Shown here piece by piece: positions 57,429-64,000 of a stretch of DNA of 64,000 nt. Source of the DNA: Streptomyces viridiviolaceus (GTDB lineage Bacteria > Actinomycetota > Actinomycetes > Streptomycetales > Streptomycetaceae). Both the position numbers and the translations under genes were made by a program. Location: contig NZ_BMWA01000004.1 in NCBI RefSeq assembly GCF_014650995.1, positions 62,001 through 126,000 on the forward strand, written 5' to 3'. The stretch's first letter is position 1. The number at the start of each line of letters is the position of its first letter. Under the pieces are notes generated by a model. That model was not told the DNA's origin and made no database searches. It saw nothing but the letters and a program-made list of their open reading frames with translations.

Positions 57429-58535
57429 TCAGTCGCGGGGCAGCGGTCGGGCGTCGGGCGCCACGTGGGTGCCCGGCGTCGCCCGCGCGATCGTGATCAG
57501 GCGGTCCGTCAGTTCCAGCCCGCCGACGGCCGGATCGTCGTAGCCGAGGACCCGGTGGCCCCGCAGGACGCTCACCACCAGGTCGTCCGTCTCCCGTGGA
57601 CTCTTGCCCACCTCGGCCTTTATGACCGGCCGTTCGACGAGGTCGAGCCCGGTGCCCTGGTGGATGAGGTCCTCCATGACCATGCCGGCGGCGGGACTGA
57701 GGACGGAGAGACCGAGCAGGCGGCCCGCGGCGCTGGCGCTGGTGATCACGCCATCGGCACCGGACTGCTTCAGCAGCGGCGCGTTCTCCTCCTCACGGAC
57801 CGCGACCACGATCTTCGCGCCGCGGTTCATCTGCCGGGCCGTCAGGGTCACCAGCACGGCCGTGTCGTCGCGCTGGGTGGCGATGATGATCTGCCGCGCC
57901 CGCTGCACCTCAGCCCGTTTCAGCACATCGCTGCGCGTGGCGTCGCCTATCACCCCGGCGAAGCCGTCGGCCGTCGCTGCCTCGATCGCCTTTCCGCTGG
58001 GGTCGACCACGACGACCTGCTCCTTCCGCAGCCCCGTCGCACAGACCGTCTGGAGCGCGGAGCGCCCCTTTGTCCCGAAGCCGACGACGACGGTGTGATC
58101 GCGCAAGGTGGACCTCCAGCGGTTCAGTCGCCATTCCTCCCGGGTGCGCTCGGTGAGGGCTTCCAGCGTGGTGCCGACCAGGATGATCAGGAACAGCACA
58201 CGCAGGGGCGTGATGACGAAGATGTTGGTCAGCCGGGCGGCGTCGCTGACGGGTGTGATGTCGCCGTAGCCGGTGGTGGAGAGGGTGACGGTGGCGTAGT
58301 AGAAGGCGTCGAGGAGGTCGACGGAGCCGTCGGAGTTGTCGTTGTAGCCCTCGTGGTCGGCATACACGATCACGGCGGTGACCAGGAGCACCACGAGGGC
58401 CATCGACAACCGTTTGCCGACCTGGCGGATCGGGTGCTCCACCATCTTCCTCGGGAGTTTCACCCGATGGGTCACGAGGTGTTCGTCGGCCTGACGGGCG
58501 ATCGCGTCCTGGCCCGGAAGTTTCACGTGAAACAC
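57429..58535 (-). CDS. Two-helix potassium channel with RCK (TrkA) domain
   Basis: 368 residues. The pore module (~45-125) has helix MALVVLLVTAVIVYA, pore loop with selectivity filter TLSTTGYGD, and helix FVITPLRVLFLIILVG. An RCK/TrkA-N domain (~140-270; VVVGFGTKGRSALQTV, VVVDPSGKAIEAA, VIGDATRSDVL) and a TrkA-C-like region follow. It resembles MthK-type ligand-gated K+ channels. A GTG start at 58535 places codons 2-5 (Phe-His-Val-Lys) inside a parS site, and the first 13 bp overlap the 3' end of moeA. Confidence 0.9.
   Translation of the reverse strand: MFHVKLPGQDAIARQADEHLVTHRVKLPRKMVEHPIRQVGKRLSMALVVLLVTAVIVYADHEGYNDNSDGSVDLLDAFYYATVTLSTTGYGDITPVSDAARLTNIFVITPLRVLFLIILVGTTLEALTERTREEWRLNRWRSTLRDHTVVVGFGTKGRSALQTVCATGLRKEQVVVVDPSGKAIEAATADGFAGVIGDATRSDVLKRAEVQRARQIIIATQRDDTAVLVTLTARQMNRGAKIVVAVREEENAPLLKQSGADGVITSASAAGRLLGLSVLSPAAGMVMEDLIHQGTGLDLVERPVIKAEVGKSPRETDDLVVSVLRGHRVLGYDDPAVGGLELTDRLITIARATPGTHVAPDARPLPRD
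58520..58533. other. parS: parS (ParB-binding centromere site), intragenic
   Basis: A second perfect GTTTCACGTGAAAC. It lies at the junction of two leftward genes, spanning the moeA stop codon (58525-58523) and codons 2-5 of the K+ channel gene, so the sequence is simultaneously coding in two frames and a chromosome segregation site. Confidence 0.93.
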
Positions 58536-59890
58536 ACTCCGATTCCGCCGGTGGCCCAGGGCAGGTCGAGGAGTTCCGTCTCCTGCCCCGACCGCGCACC
58601 GCCCGGGGGTACGACGGCCAGGGCGTCGGCCGCCGCGATGCCGCGCAGCATGGCCGGACCGTTGTAGTGCAGCGGGACCGCACCGTCACCGCGCAGGACG
58701 ACGGGGACGAGCCGGGTGTCGTAGGGGTGCCCGTGCACCGCGTCCCGCAGCGGCAGCGTGTACGGCTCCGGCGCCGGGCGGGCCGCGAGGATGCGCAGCA
58801 GCGGCTCGGCGAGCGTGAGCAGCCCGGAGACGGCGGCGAGCGGGTTGCCGGGCAGGCCGACGAGGTGCTGGTTCTCCTTGGTGCGGGCCAGCAGCATCGG
58901 GTGGCCGGGGCGGACCTTGACGCCGTCCACGAGGAGCTCGGCGCCGATGCGCCGCAGGGTCGGGTGGACGTGGTCGACGGGGCCCGCGGCGGTGCCGCCG
59001 GTGGTGACGAGGACGTCGGCGTCGGACGTCGTGACGGCGCGGTGCAGTGCCTCGGCGTCGTCGCCGATCCGCTGGACCGCGGTGACCTCGGCGCCCAGCG
59101 CCCGCAGCCAGGGGGGCAGCATCGGTCCGAGCGCGTCCCTGATCAGACCGTCGTGCGGAAGGCCCCCGGTGAGCAGTTCGTCGCCGAGGACGAGGACGTC
59201 GACGCGGGGGCGGGGAACGGCGGTGAGCGTGTCGTACCCGGCGGCTGCCGCGAGTCCCAGAACGGCCGGGGTGACGACGGTCCCGACGGACAGGAGCTGG
59301 TCGCCGCTGCGGCACTCCTGGCCACGCGGACGGATGTCCTGACCGTGCACGACCTCCCTGGTCGAGTGCAGGCGGTCCTTGGCGTCGCTGCGGCCGTGCT
59401 CGGTGCGGAGCACGGCGGTGGTGTCCGGGGGGATGCGGGCGCCGGTGGCGATACGGACGGCCTCGCCGTCGGTGAGGGGTTCGGGCTCCGCGTGTCCGGC
59501 CAGGACGCCCTCGGCACGCACGGTCCACGGGCCGGGGCCGGCGACCGCCCAGCCGTCCATCGCGGAGGTGTCGAAGGAGGGCAGGTCGGTGAGGGCGGTG
59601 AGGGGCTCGGCCAGGGTGAGGCCGAGGGCCGTGTCGAGGGACACGGAGACCGGGGCCCGGCGGGCGGCGCGGACACCGGCCCGGGCGGCGCGCTCGGCGA
59701 TCGTCCGGGCCTCCGGCCAGGGGGTGGCACGGTGGCGTGGCTCCCCGGGGTGGTGCGGGGCGGTCGCGTGACCGTGGTGCGGGGCGTGCGCGGGCAGGTG
59801 GTCGCCGGGGTTCTCCTTCACGAGAGCGAGAGCCTCCTCGACATCGAGGTCTTCCGCGTCCTCGTCGGTCCGGGTGCCGGGGGCGGTCAT
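58523..59890 (-). CDS. moeA: Molybdopterin molybdenumtransferase MoeA
   Basis: 455-residue enzyme that inserts molybdate into adenylated molybdopterin in molybdenum cofactor synthesis. Signatures: LPSFDTSAMDGWAV (domain I), MoCF-binding domain with VDVLVLGDELLTGG, DVLVTTGGTAAGPVDHVHPTL and VRPGHPMLLARTKENQHLVGLPGNPLAAV, and the C-terminal beta domain. An N-terminal ~70-residue extension is acidic then His-rich (HLPAHAPHHGHATAPHHPGEPRH), unusual for MoeA and possibly metal-binding. Its ATG overlaps the stop of the upstream MobA-like gene; its stop falls within parS. Confidence 0.92.
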   Translation of the reverse strand: MTAPGTRTDEDAEDLDVEEALALVKENPGDHLPAHAPHHGHATAPHHPGEPRHRATPWPEARTIAERAARAGVRAARRAPVSVSLDTALGLTLAEPLTALTDLPSFDTSAMDGWAVAGPGPWTVRAEGVLAGHAEPEPLTDGEAVRIATGARIPPDTTAVLRTEHGRSDAKDRLHSTREVVHGQDIRPRGQECRSGDQLLSVGTVVTPAVLGLAAAAGYDTLTAVPRPRVDVLVLGDELLTGGLPHDGLIRDALGPMLPPWLRALGAEVTAVQRIGDDAEALHRAVTTSDADVLVTTGGTAAGPVDHVHPTLRRIGAELLVDGVKVRPGHPMLLARTKENQHLVGLPGNPLAAVSGLLTLAEPLLRILAARPAPEPYTLPLRDAVHGHPYDTRLVPVVLRGDGAVPLHYNGPAMLRGIAAADALAVVPPGGARSGQETELLDLPWATGGIGVCFT

Positions 59891-60855
59891 CCGGCGTCCG
59901 GGCGGGTGTCCGGGGTGGCGTCGGGCGCCACGTCGGGCCGGCCCTCGGCGGGGGCCGGGGTGGCGGCGTCCTCCTCCGCCCAACGCCGGGCGAGGGCCGC
60001 GGCCTTGCGGGCGGCCTCGGCGACGGCCTCGGGGCCTCCTCCGGCCCGGGCGGCGGCGTAGCCGACGAGGAAGGTGGTCAGCGGGGCCGCCGGCCTGGCC
60101 ACGCCGTGGGCGGCGTCACGGGCGAGGTCGAGCAGGACGCCGGTGTCCACGTCGAGGTCGATGCCCAGCTCGTCCTTGGCTGCGGAAATCCATTCATCCA
60201 ACACGTGCCCATGCTCCCTGATGCGTGCCCTTGCGGTGGCGATGTCGTCCCAGGTGTCGCAGTCGAAGGACGCGACGGGATCCGGGACGCGGGTGAGGCT
60301 GAGTCCGGCGGTCAGGCGCCGCAGGGGCAGGCCGGCCGGCTGTGCGCGGCCCTCGGTGAGCGCGGCCAGTTCGCGGCGGACCGCGGACGCGCGGTAGGCG
60401 GCGACGAGGGGCTGGTCGCGGCCGTCGGCGTCGGTGAGCAGCGCGCCGTCGGCGGGGCCGGCCGCGAGGGCCGTCAGCAGCCGCTCGACGGTCCGCCCGT
60501 CGAGGAACGGCAGGTCGGCCGAGACCACCACGACCCGCTCCTGCGTGGTGTGCCGCAGCCCCGCGGCGAGCGCGGCGAGCGGTCCGCCGCCGGGCGGATC
60601 CTCGCGCGCCCAGGTCACCGGCCGTGCGGTGGGCCGGGGGTCGGCGACGACGACGGTGGTCCGCGCCCCGGCGCAGGCGGCGAGCACCCGGTCGAGCAGG
60701 GGGCGCCCGCCCACGCGCACGCCGGGCTTGTCCGCGCCGCCGAGCCGCCGTGCGGCACCGCCGGCGAGCACGACGGCGTCGTACGCGGCAGGGGCCGTCC
60801 CCGGCGCGGGGTCGGTACCGGAGCCGGGGTCGCCCGGGGGCTCGTACGCGGTCAC
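59887..60855 (-). CDS. MobA-like NTP transferase fused to DUF6457 domain
   Basis: 322 residues. The N-terminal ~210 are a MobA-type nucleotidyltransferase: YDAVVLAGGAARRLGGADKP (nucleotide-binding loop), VVVSADLPFLDGRTVERLL and FDCDTWDDIATAR. It likely attaches GMP to molybdopterin to make the guanine-dinucleotide cofactor. The C-terminal ~110 (LDEWISAAKDELGIDLDVDTGVLLDLARDAAHGVARPAAPLTTFLVGYAAARAGG) match a small helical domain (DUF6457) often fused or adjacent to actinobacterial MobA. Operon with moeA (ATGA overlap), a molybdenum cofactor pair. Confidence 0.88.
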   Translation of the reverse strand: MTAYEPPGDPGSGTDPAPGTAPAAYDAVVLAGGAARRLGGADKPGVRVGGRPLLDRVLAACAGARTTVVVADPRPTARPVTWAREDPPGGGPLAALAAGLRHTTQERVVVVSADLPFLDGRTVERLLTALAAGPADGALLTDADGRDQPLVAAYRASAVRRELAALTEGRAQPAGLPLRRLTAGLSLTRVPDPVASFDCDTWDDIATARARIREHGHVLDEWISAAKDELGIDLDVDTGVLLDLARDAAHGVARPAAPLTTFLVGYAAARAGGGPEAVAEAARKAAALARRWAEEDAATPAPAEGRPDVAPDATPDTRPDAG

Positions 60856-60909
60856 CCTCCGAGTATGCGTGTCCGGGCGATCACAGGGAATGCAGGGGGA
60901 CGCGTGCGA

Positions 60910-62277
60910 TCACAGTGTGCGCAGCAGCACCGCCGGCTGTTCCACGCAGTCCGCCACGTACCGCAGGAAACCGCCCGCCGTGCCGCCGTCGCACACCCGG
61001 TGGTCGAAGGTGAGCGACAACTGGACGACCTGCCGCACCGCCAGCTCGCCTTCGTGCACCCATGGCTTGGGCACGATGCGGCCGACGCCGAGCATGGCCG
61101 CCTCGGGGTGGTTGATGATCGGGGTGGAGCCGTCGACGCCGAACACGCCGTAGTTGTTCAGCGTGAAGGTCCCGCCGGTCAGTTCGGCCGGAGTCAGCCG
61201 TCCCTCCCGGGCCGCCTCGGTCAGCCGCGCGAACTCCGCGGTCAGCCCCTCGGTGTCCCGCGCGTGCGCGTCCCGGACGACCGGCACGACGAGTCCCCGG
61301 TCGGTCTGGGCCGCGAAGCCGAGGTGGACGTGGTCGAACCCGACGACCTCACGGGCCTCCGTGTCGACGGTGGAGTTCAGCTCGGGGAAGCGGGCGAGCG
61401 CGGCCGTGCAGATCCGGGCCAGCAGGGCGAGCACGGAGATCTTCGGCCCGCCGGCCGCGTTCATCGCGGCCCGCGCCCGCATCAGCTCCGTGGCGTCGGC
61501 GTCCACCCAGGTCGTCGCGTCCGGTATCTCGCGCCGGCTGCGGGAGAGCTTGTCGGCGACGGCGCCCCGGACACCCTTGAGCGGGGTGCGGAACCCGCCG
61601 GAGACCCGTGCCGCCGGCGCCGCGGAAGCCGGTGCCCGGACGGCCTCGGCCGGCTGTGTCTGTGCCTCCGCGGCGGCCGTACGGCCCTGCGCCGCGGCGG
61701 CACGCAGCGCGTACTCCACGTCCGCCCGCAGGATCAGCCCGTCCGGGCCGGAGCCGGTCAGCTCGCGCAGATCCAGGCCGTTCTGCCGGGCCAGCCTGCG
61801 GACCAGCGGCGAGATGACGGGGACGGGGCCGCTCTCCTCGTCGGGGGTGCGGATCCGGCCGTTCGTCCGACCGGACGCCGCCTGAGCGGCGGACGCCGTG
61901 GGCACCGGCCGCACCCTGCGCCGGCGCGCGGGGGCCTGAGAGGTGCCGTATCCCACGAGGACGTTGCCCGAGCCCTCGCTGGCCGTGCCGTCGTCGGTGC
62001 CCTGCTCGGCCGTCGCTCCGTCGCCGCCGGGCTCGCCGACGGCGACGGTCAGGAGCGGTGCCCCCACGGGCAGTTCCGTGCCCTCCTCGCCGAAGCGGGC
62101 GGTGACCACGCCGCCGTAGGGGCAGGGCACCTCGACCATCGCCTTGGCCGTCTCGACCTCGACGACCGGCTGGTCGACGGCGACGACGTCACCGACCTCC
62201 ACCATCCAGCGCACGATCTCCGCCTCGGTGAGCCCCTCACCGAGGTCGGGGAGCTTGAACTCCAGCACCTGTGCCAT
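60910..62277 (-). CDS. bkdC1: Branched-chain alpha-keto acid dehydrogenase E2, copy 1
   Basis: 455-residue dihydrolipoyl acyltransferase. Lipoyl domain with Lys45 in VETAKA, an Arg-rich linker (QAPARRRRVRPVP), peripheral subunit-binding domain (ISPLVRRLARQNGLDLRELTGSGPDGLILRADVE) and catalytic domain ending with TFDHRVCDGGTAGGFL (His-Asp pair). It differs from bkdC2 in linker and in HRVCDG versus HRLIDG. Last gene of bkdA1B1C1; its ATG overlaps the bkdB1 stop (TGATG). Confidence 0.93.
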   Translation of the reverse strand: MAQVLEFKLPDLGEGLTEAEIVRWMVEVGDVVAVDQPVVEVETAKAMVEVPCPYGGVVTARFGEEGTELPVGAPLLTVAVGEPGGDGATAEQGTDDGTASEGSGNVLVGYGTSQAPARRRRVRPVPTASAAQAASGRTNGRIRTPDEESGPVPVISPLVRRLARQNGLDLRELTGSGPDGLILRADVEYALRAAAAQGRTAAAEAQTQPAEAVRAPASAAPAARVSGGFRTPLKGVRGAVADKLSRSRREIPDATTWVDADATELMRARAAMNAAGGPKISVLALLARICTAALARFPELNSTVDTEAREVVGFDHVHLGFAAQTDRGLVVPVVRDAHARDTEGLTAEFARLTEAAREGRLTPAELTGGTFTLNNYGVFGVDGSTPIINHPEAAMLGVGRIVPKPWVHEGELAVRQVVQLSLTFDHRVCDGGTAGGFLRYVADCVEQPAVLLRTL

Positions 62278-63281
62278 CAGCTCTCGGCCTCCCACTGCAG
62301 ACGCCCCACGGCATCCAGGATCCGGTCCACACCGGGCAGGTGGTGGCGCTCCAGCATCGGCGGCGGGTACGGCACGTCGAACCCGGCGACACGCAGCACC
62401 GGTGCCTCCAGGTGGTGGAAGCAGCGCTCCGTGACCCGGGCCGCGATCTCCCCGCCCGGGCCCGCGAAGGAGCCCGACTCGTGGACGACGACCGCGCGTC
62501 CCGTCCGCCGCACCGAGGCGCACACCGTCTCGTCGTCGAACGGCACCAGCGAGCGCAGATCGACGACTTCGAGCTCCCAGCCCTCGGCCCGGGCCGCCTC
62601 GGCCGCCTCCATGCAGACGACCACGGACGGCCCGTACGTGATGAGCGTGGCGCTCCGGCCCGAGCGCCGCACCACCGCGCGGCCTATCGGTTCAACGGGC
62701 GTCGGGTCCTCGGGGTTCCAGGAGTCCTTCGACCAGTACAGGCGCTTGGGTTCCAGGAAGACCACCGGGTCGTCGGAGGCGATGGCGGCGCGCAGCAGCC
62801 CGTAGGCGTCGGCGACGGTCGCGGGCGTGACGACATGGAGCCCCGGAGTCGCCATGTAGTACGCCTCGGAGGAGTCGCTGTGGTGCTCGACGCCGCCGAT
62901 GCCGCCGCCGTAGGGGACGCGGATGGTCAGCGGCAGGGGCATCGCCCCGCGTGTGCGGTTGCGCATCCTGGCGACATGGCTGACGAGCTGCTCGAACGCC
63001 GGGTAGGCGAACGCGTCGAACTGCATCTCCACCACCGGGCGCAGCCCGTACATGGCCATGCCGACGGCCGTGCCGAGGATGCCGGCCTCGGCGAGCGGCG
63101 TGTCCGTGCAGCGCTCCTCGCCGAACTCCCTGGCGAGCCCGTCGGTGACCCGGAAGACCCCGCCGAGCGTGCCCACGTCCTCGCCCATGACGTGGACGCT
63201 CTCGTCGGCGGCCATGGCGTCGCGCAGCGCGCGCGTGAGGGCCTGCGCCATGGTGGCCGGCCTGACGGCGACGGTCGTCAT
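62277..63281 (-). CDS. bkdB1: Branched-chain alpha-keto acid dehydrogenase E1 beta, copy 1
   Basis: 334-residue E1 beta subunit, close paralog of bkdB2: MAQALTRALRDAMAADESVHVMGEDVGTLGGVFRVTDGLAREFGEERCTDTPLAE, IRVPYGGGIGGVEHHSDSSEAYYMATPGLHVVTP, VVDLRSLVPFDDETV. Overlaps bkdA1 by 4 bp (ATGA) and bkdC1 by 1 bp, so the operon is fully translationally coupled. Confidence 0.93.
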   Translation of the reverse strand: MTTVAVRPATMAQALTRALRDAMAADESVHVMGEDVGTLGGVFRVTDGLAREFGEERCTDTPLAEAGILGTAVGMAMYGLRPVVEMQFDAFAYPAFEQLVSHVARMRNRTRGAMPLPLTIRVPYGGGIGGVEHHSDSSEAYYMATPGLHVVTPATVADAYGLLRAAIASDDPVVFLEPKRLYWSKDSWNPEDPTPVEPIGRAVVRRSGRSATLITYGPSVVVCMEAAEAARAEGWELEVVDLRSLVPFDDETVCASVRRTGRAVVVHESGSFAGPGGEIAARVTERCFHHLEAPVLRVAGFDVPYPPPMLERHHLPGVDRILDAVGRLQWEAES

Positions 63282-64000
63282 CGGTGCGTCCCTTCCGACT
63301 CGGCCTCGGCCTCCAGCTCGGCCTGCAGCTGGGCCCGCTGCTCGCGCAGGTGGGGCGTGGGCTCGGCGTACACGTGGGCGAACAGGTCCATGGGGTCGAG
63401 GACCGGGTCCTGGTTCATACGGGCGCGCAGGTCGGCGGCCATGGTCTCGGCGTCCTCGCGGGCGGACCGGATGCCGTCCTCGTCGAGGAGGCCGCGTTCG
63501 GTCAGCTCCCGTTCCAGCAGCTCGATCGGGTCGTGCCGGCGCCAGGTCTCGACCTCGGCGTCACCGCGGTAGCGGGTCGCGTCGTCGGCGTTGGTGTGGG
63601 CGTCCACGCGGTACGTGATCGCCTCCACCAGGGTGGGGCCTCCGCCCGCGCGCGCGTGGCGAACGGCGTCGGAGAGGACCTCGTGGACGGCGGCGGCGTC
63701 GTTGCCGTCGACCAGGCGGCCGGGCATGCCGTAGCCGACGGCCTTGTGGGCCAGCGACGGGGCCGCGGTCTGCTTGTCGAGCGGGACGGAGATCGCGAAG
63801 CCGTTGTTCTGCACGAGGAAGACGACCGGGGCCTGCCAGACGGCGGCGAAGTTCAGCGCCTCGTGGAAGTCGCCCTCGCTGGTGCCGCCGTCGCCGACCA
63901 TGGCCAGCGCGACCACGTCGTCGCCCTTGATGCGGGCGGCGTGCGCGAGGCCGACGGCGTGCGGCAGCTGGGTGGCGAGCGGCGTGGAGAGCGGGGCGAC
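63278..64000 (-). CDS. bkdA1: Branched-chain alpha-keto acid dehydrogenase E1 alpha, copy 1, partial
   Basis: C-terminal ~240 residues of the E1 alpha subunit; the start lies beyond the right edge. The frame is open to the last base (VAPLSTPLATQLPHAVGLAHAARIKGDD before ALAMVGDGG). ThDP motif GDGGTSEGD to VQNN, then RVDAHTNADDATRYRG, parallel to RMGAHTTSDDPSRYR of bkdA2. The Glu-rich C-terminus (AELEAEAESEGTHR) differs from the paralog. Confidence 0.93.
   Translation of the reverse strand, partial: VAPLSTPLATQLPHAVGLAHAARIKGDDVVALAMVGDGGTSEGDFHEALNFAAVWQAPVVFLVQNNGFAISVPLDKQTAAPSLAHKAVGYGMPGRLVDGNDAAAVHEVLSDAVRHARAGGGPTLVEAITYRVDAHTNADDATRYRGDAEVETWRRHDPIELLERELTERGLLDEDGIRSAREDAETMAADLRARMNQDPVLDPMDLFAHVYAEPTPHLREQRAQLQAELEAEAESEGTHR

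Overview
This 64 kb window is a high-GC actinobacterial chromosome segment, almost certainly from a Streptomyces core region. The support is GC-saturated third codon positions, many GTG/TTG starts, dense gene overlaps, a paralogous pair of branched-chain alpha-keto acid dehydrogenase (bkd) operons, SpoIIE/GAF phosphatases, VCBS/FG-GAP secreted proteins, and two perfect copies of the 14-bp ParB site GTTTCACGTGAAAC. From memory, the gene order (phoC, metG, aspS, acyl-CoA dehydrogenase, DacA-type carboxypeptidase, bkdABC2, two serine/threonine kinases, bpa, drrAB-like ABC, moeA, bkdABC1) matches S. coelicolor around SCO3790-SCO3831. The parS sites fit a location on the oriC side of the core. No IS element, prophage, CRISPR array, tRNA or rRNA was recognised.

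Region 1 (1-12.6 kb) is the most accessory-looking part. It holds a partial YraQ/ArsP-type permease, an XRE-TPR regulator with a candidate operator, a small secreted peptide, and a minus-strand operon of four genes (7702 to 2209). Those four are a degenerate caspase-like/helical-repeat protein, a small protein resembling the effector-associated constant component (EACC1), a transmembrane protein that joins an intracellular caspase domain to an extracellular solute-binding plus VWA domain, and a solute-binding lipoprotein. No ABC permease or ATPase accompanies the two binding domains, so this looks like a ligand-sensing caspase system rather than an importer. A tandem-repeat intergenic region (about 7.97-8.31 kb), a SpoIIE-type phosphatase, membrane proteins and an EEP-family hydrolase follow.

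Region 2 (12.6-30 kb) has a Tat-exported PhoX-family phosphatase (phoC) with a clear PHO box, a TerF-like VWA protein with a long repetitive linker, metG, a PH-domain protein, two secreted FG-GAP proteins, aspS, a PAS-GAF-PP2C-HATPase phosphatase, an AI-2E family transporter, a 5'-truncated pirin gene and an SseB-like protein.

Region 3 (30-42 kb) carries primary-metabolism and regulatory genes: FadE5-type acyl-CoA dehydrogenase, M18 aminopeptidase, thioredoxin-NHL protein, cupin, GlxA-type regulator, LURP-one protein, nitrilase-family hydrolase, mycothiol-dependent isomerase family protein, MFS transporter and GntR regulator. Three copies of a Streptomyces-type palindromic repeat lie here, one of them in frame inside a gene.

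Region 4 (42-64 kb) has a D,D-carboxypeptidase, bkdA2B2C2, an orphan NarL/DevR-type response regulator separated from bkdA2 by a perfect palindrome, an FMN-binding-fold protein, a phosphotransferase with a TTA codon at position 4, two divergent Ser/Thr kinases, the bacterial proteasome activator Bpa, a DrrAB-type exporter, a K+ channel, moeA, a MobA-DUF6457 protein and bkdC1B1A1 (bkdA1 runs off the right edge).
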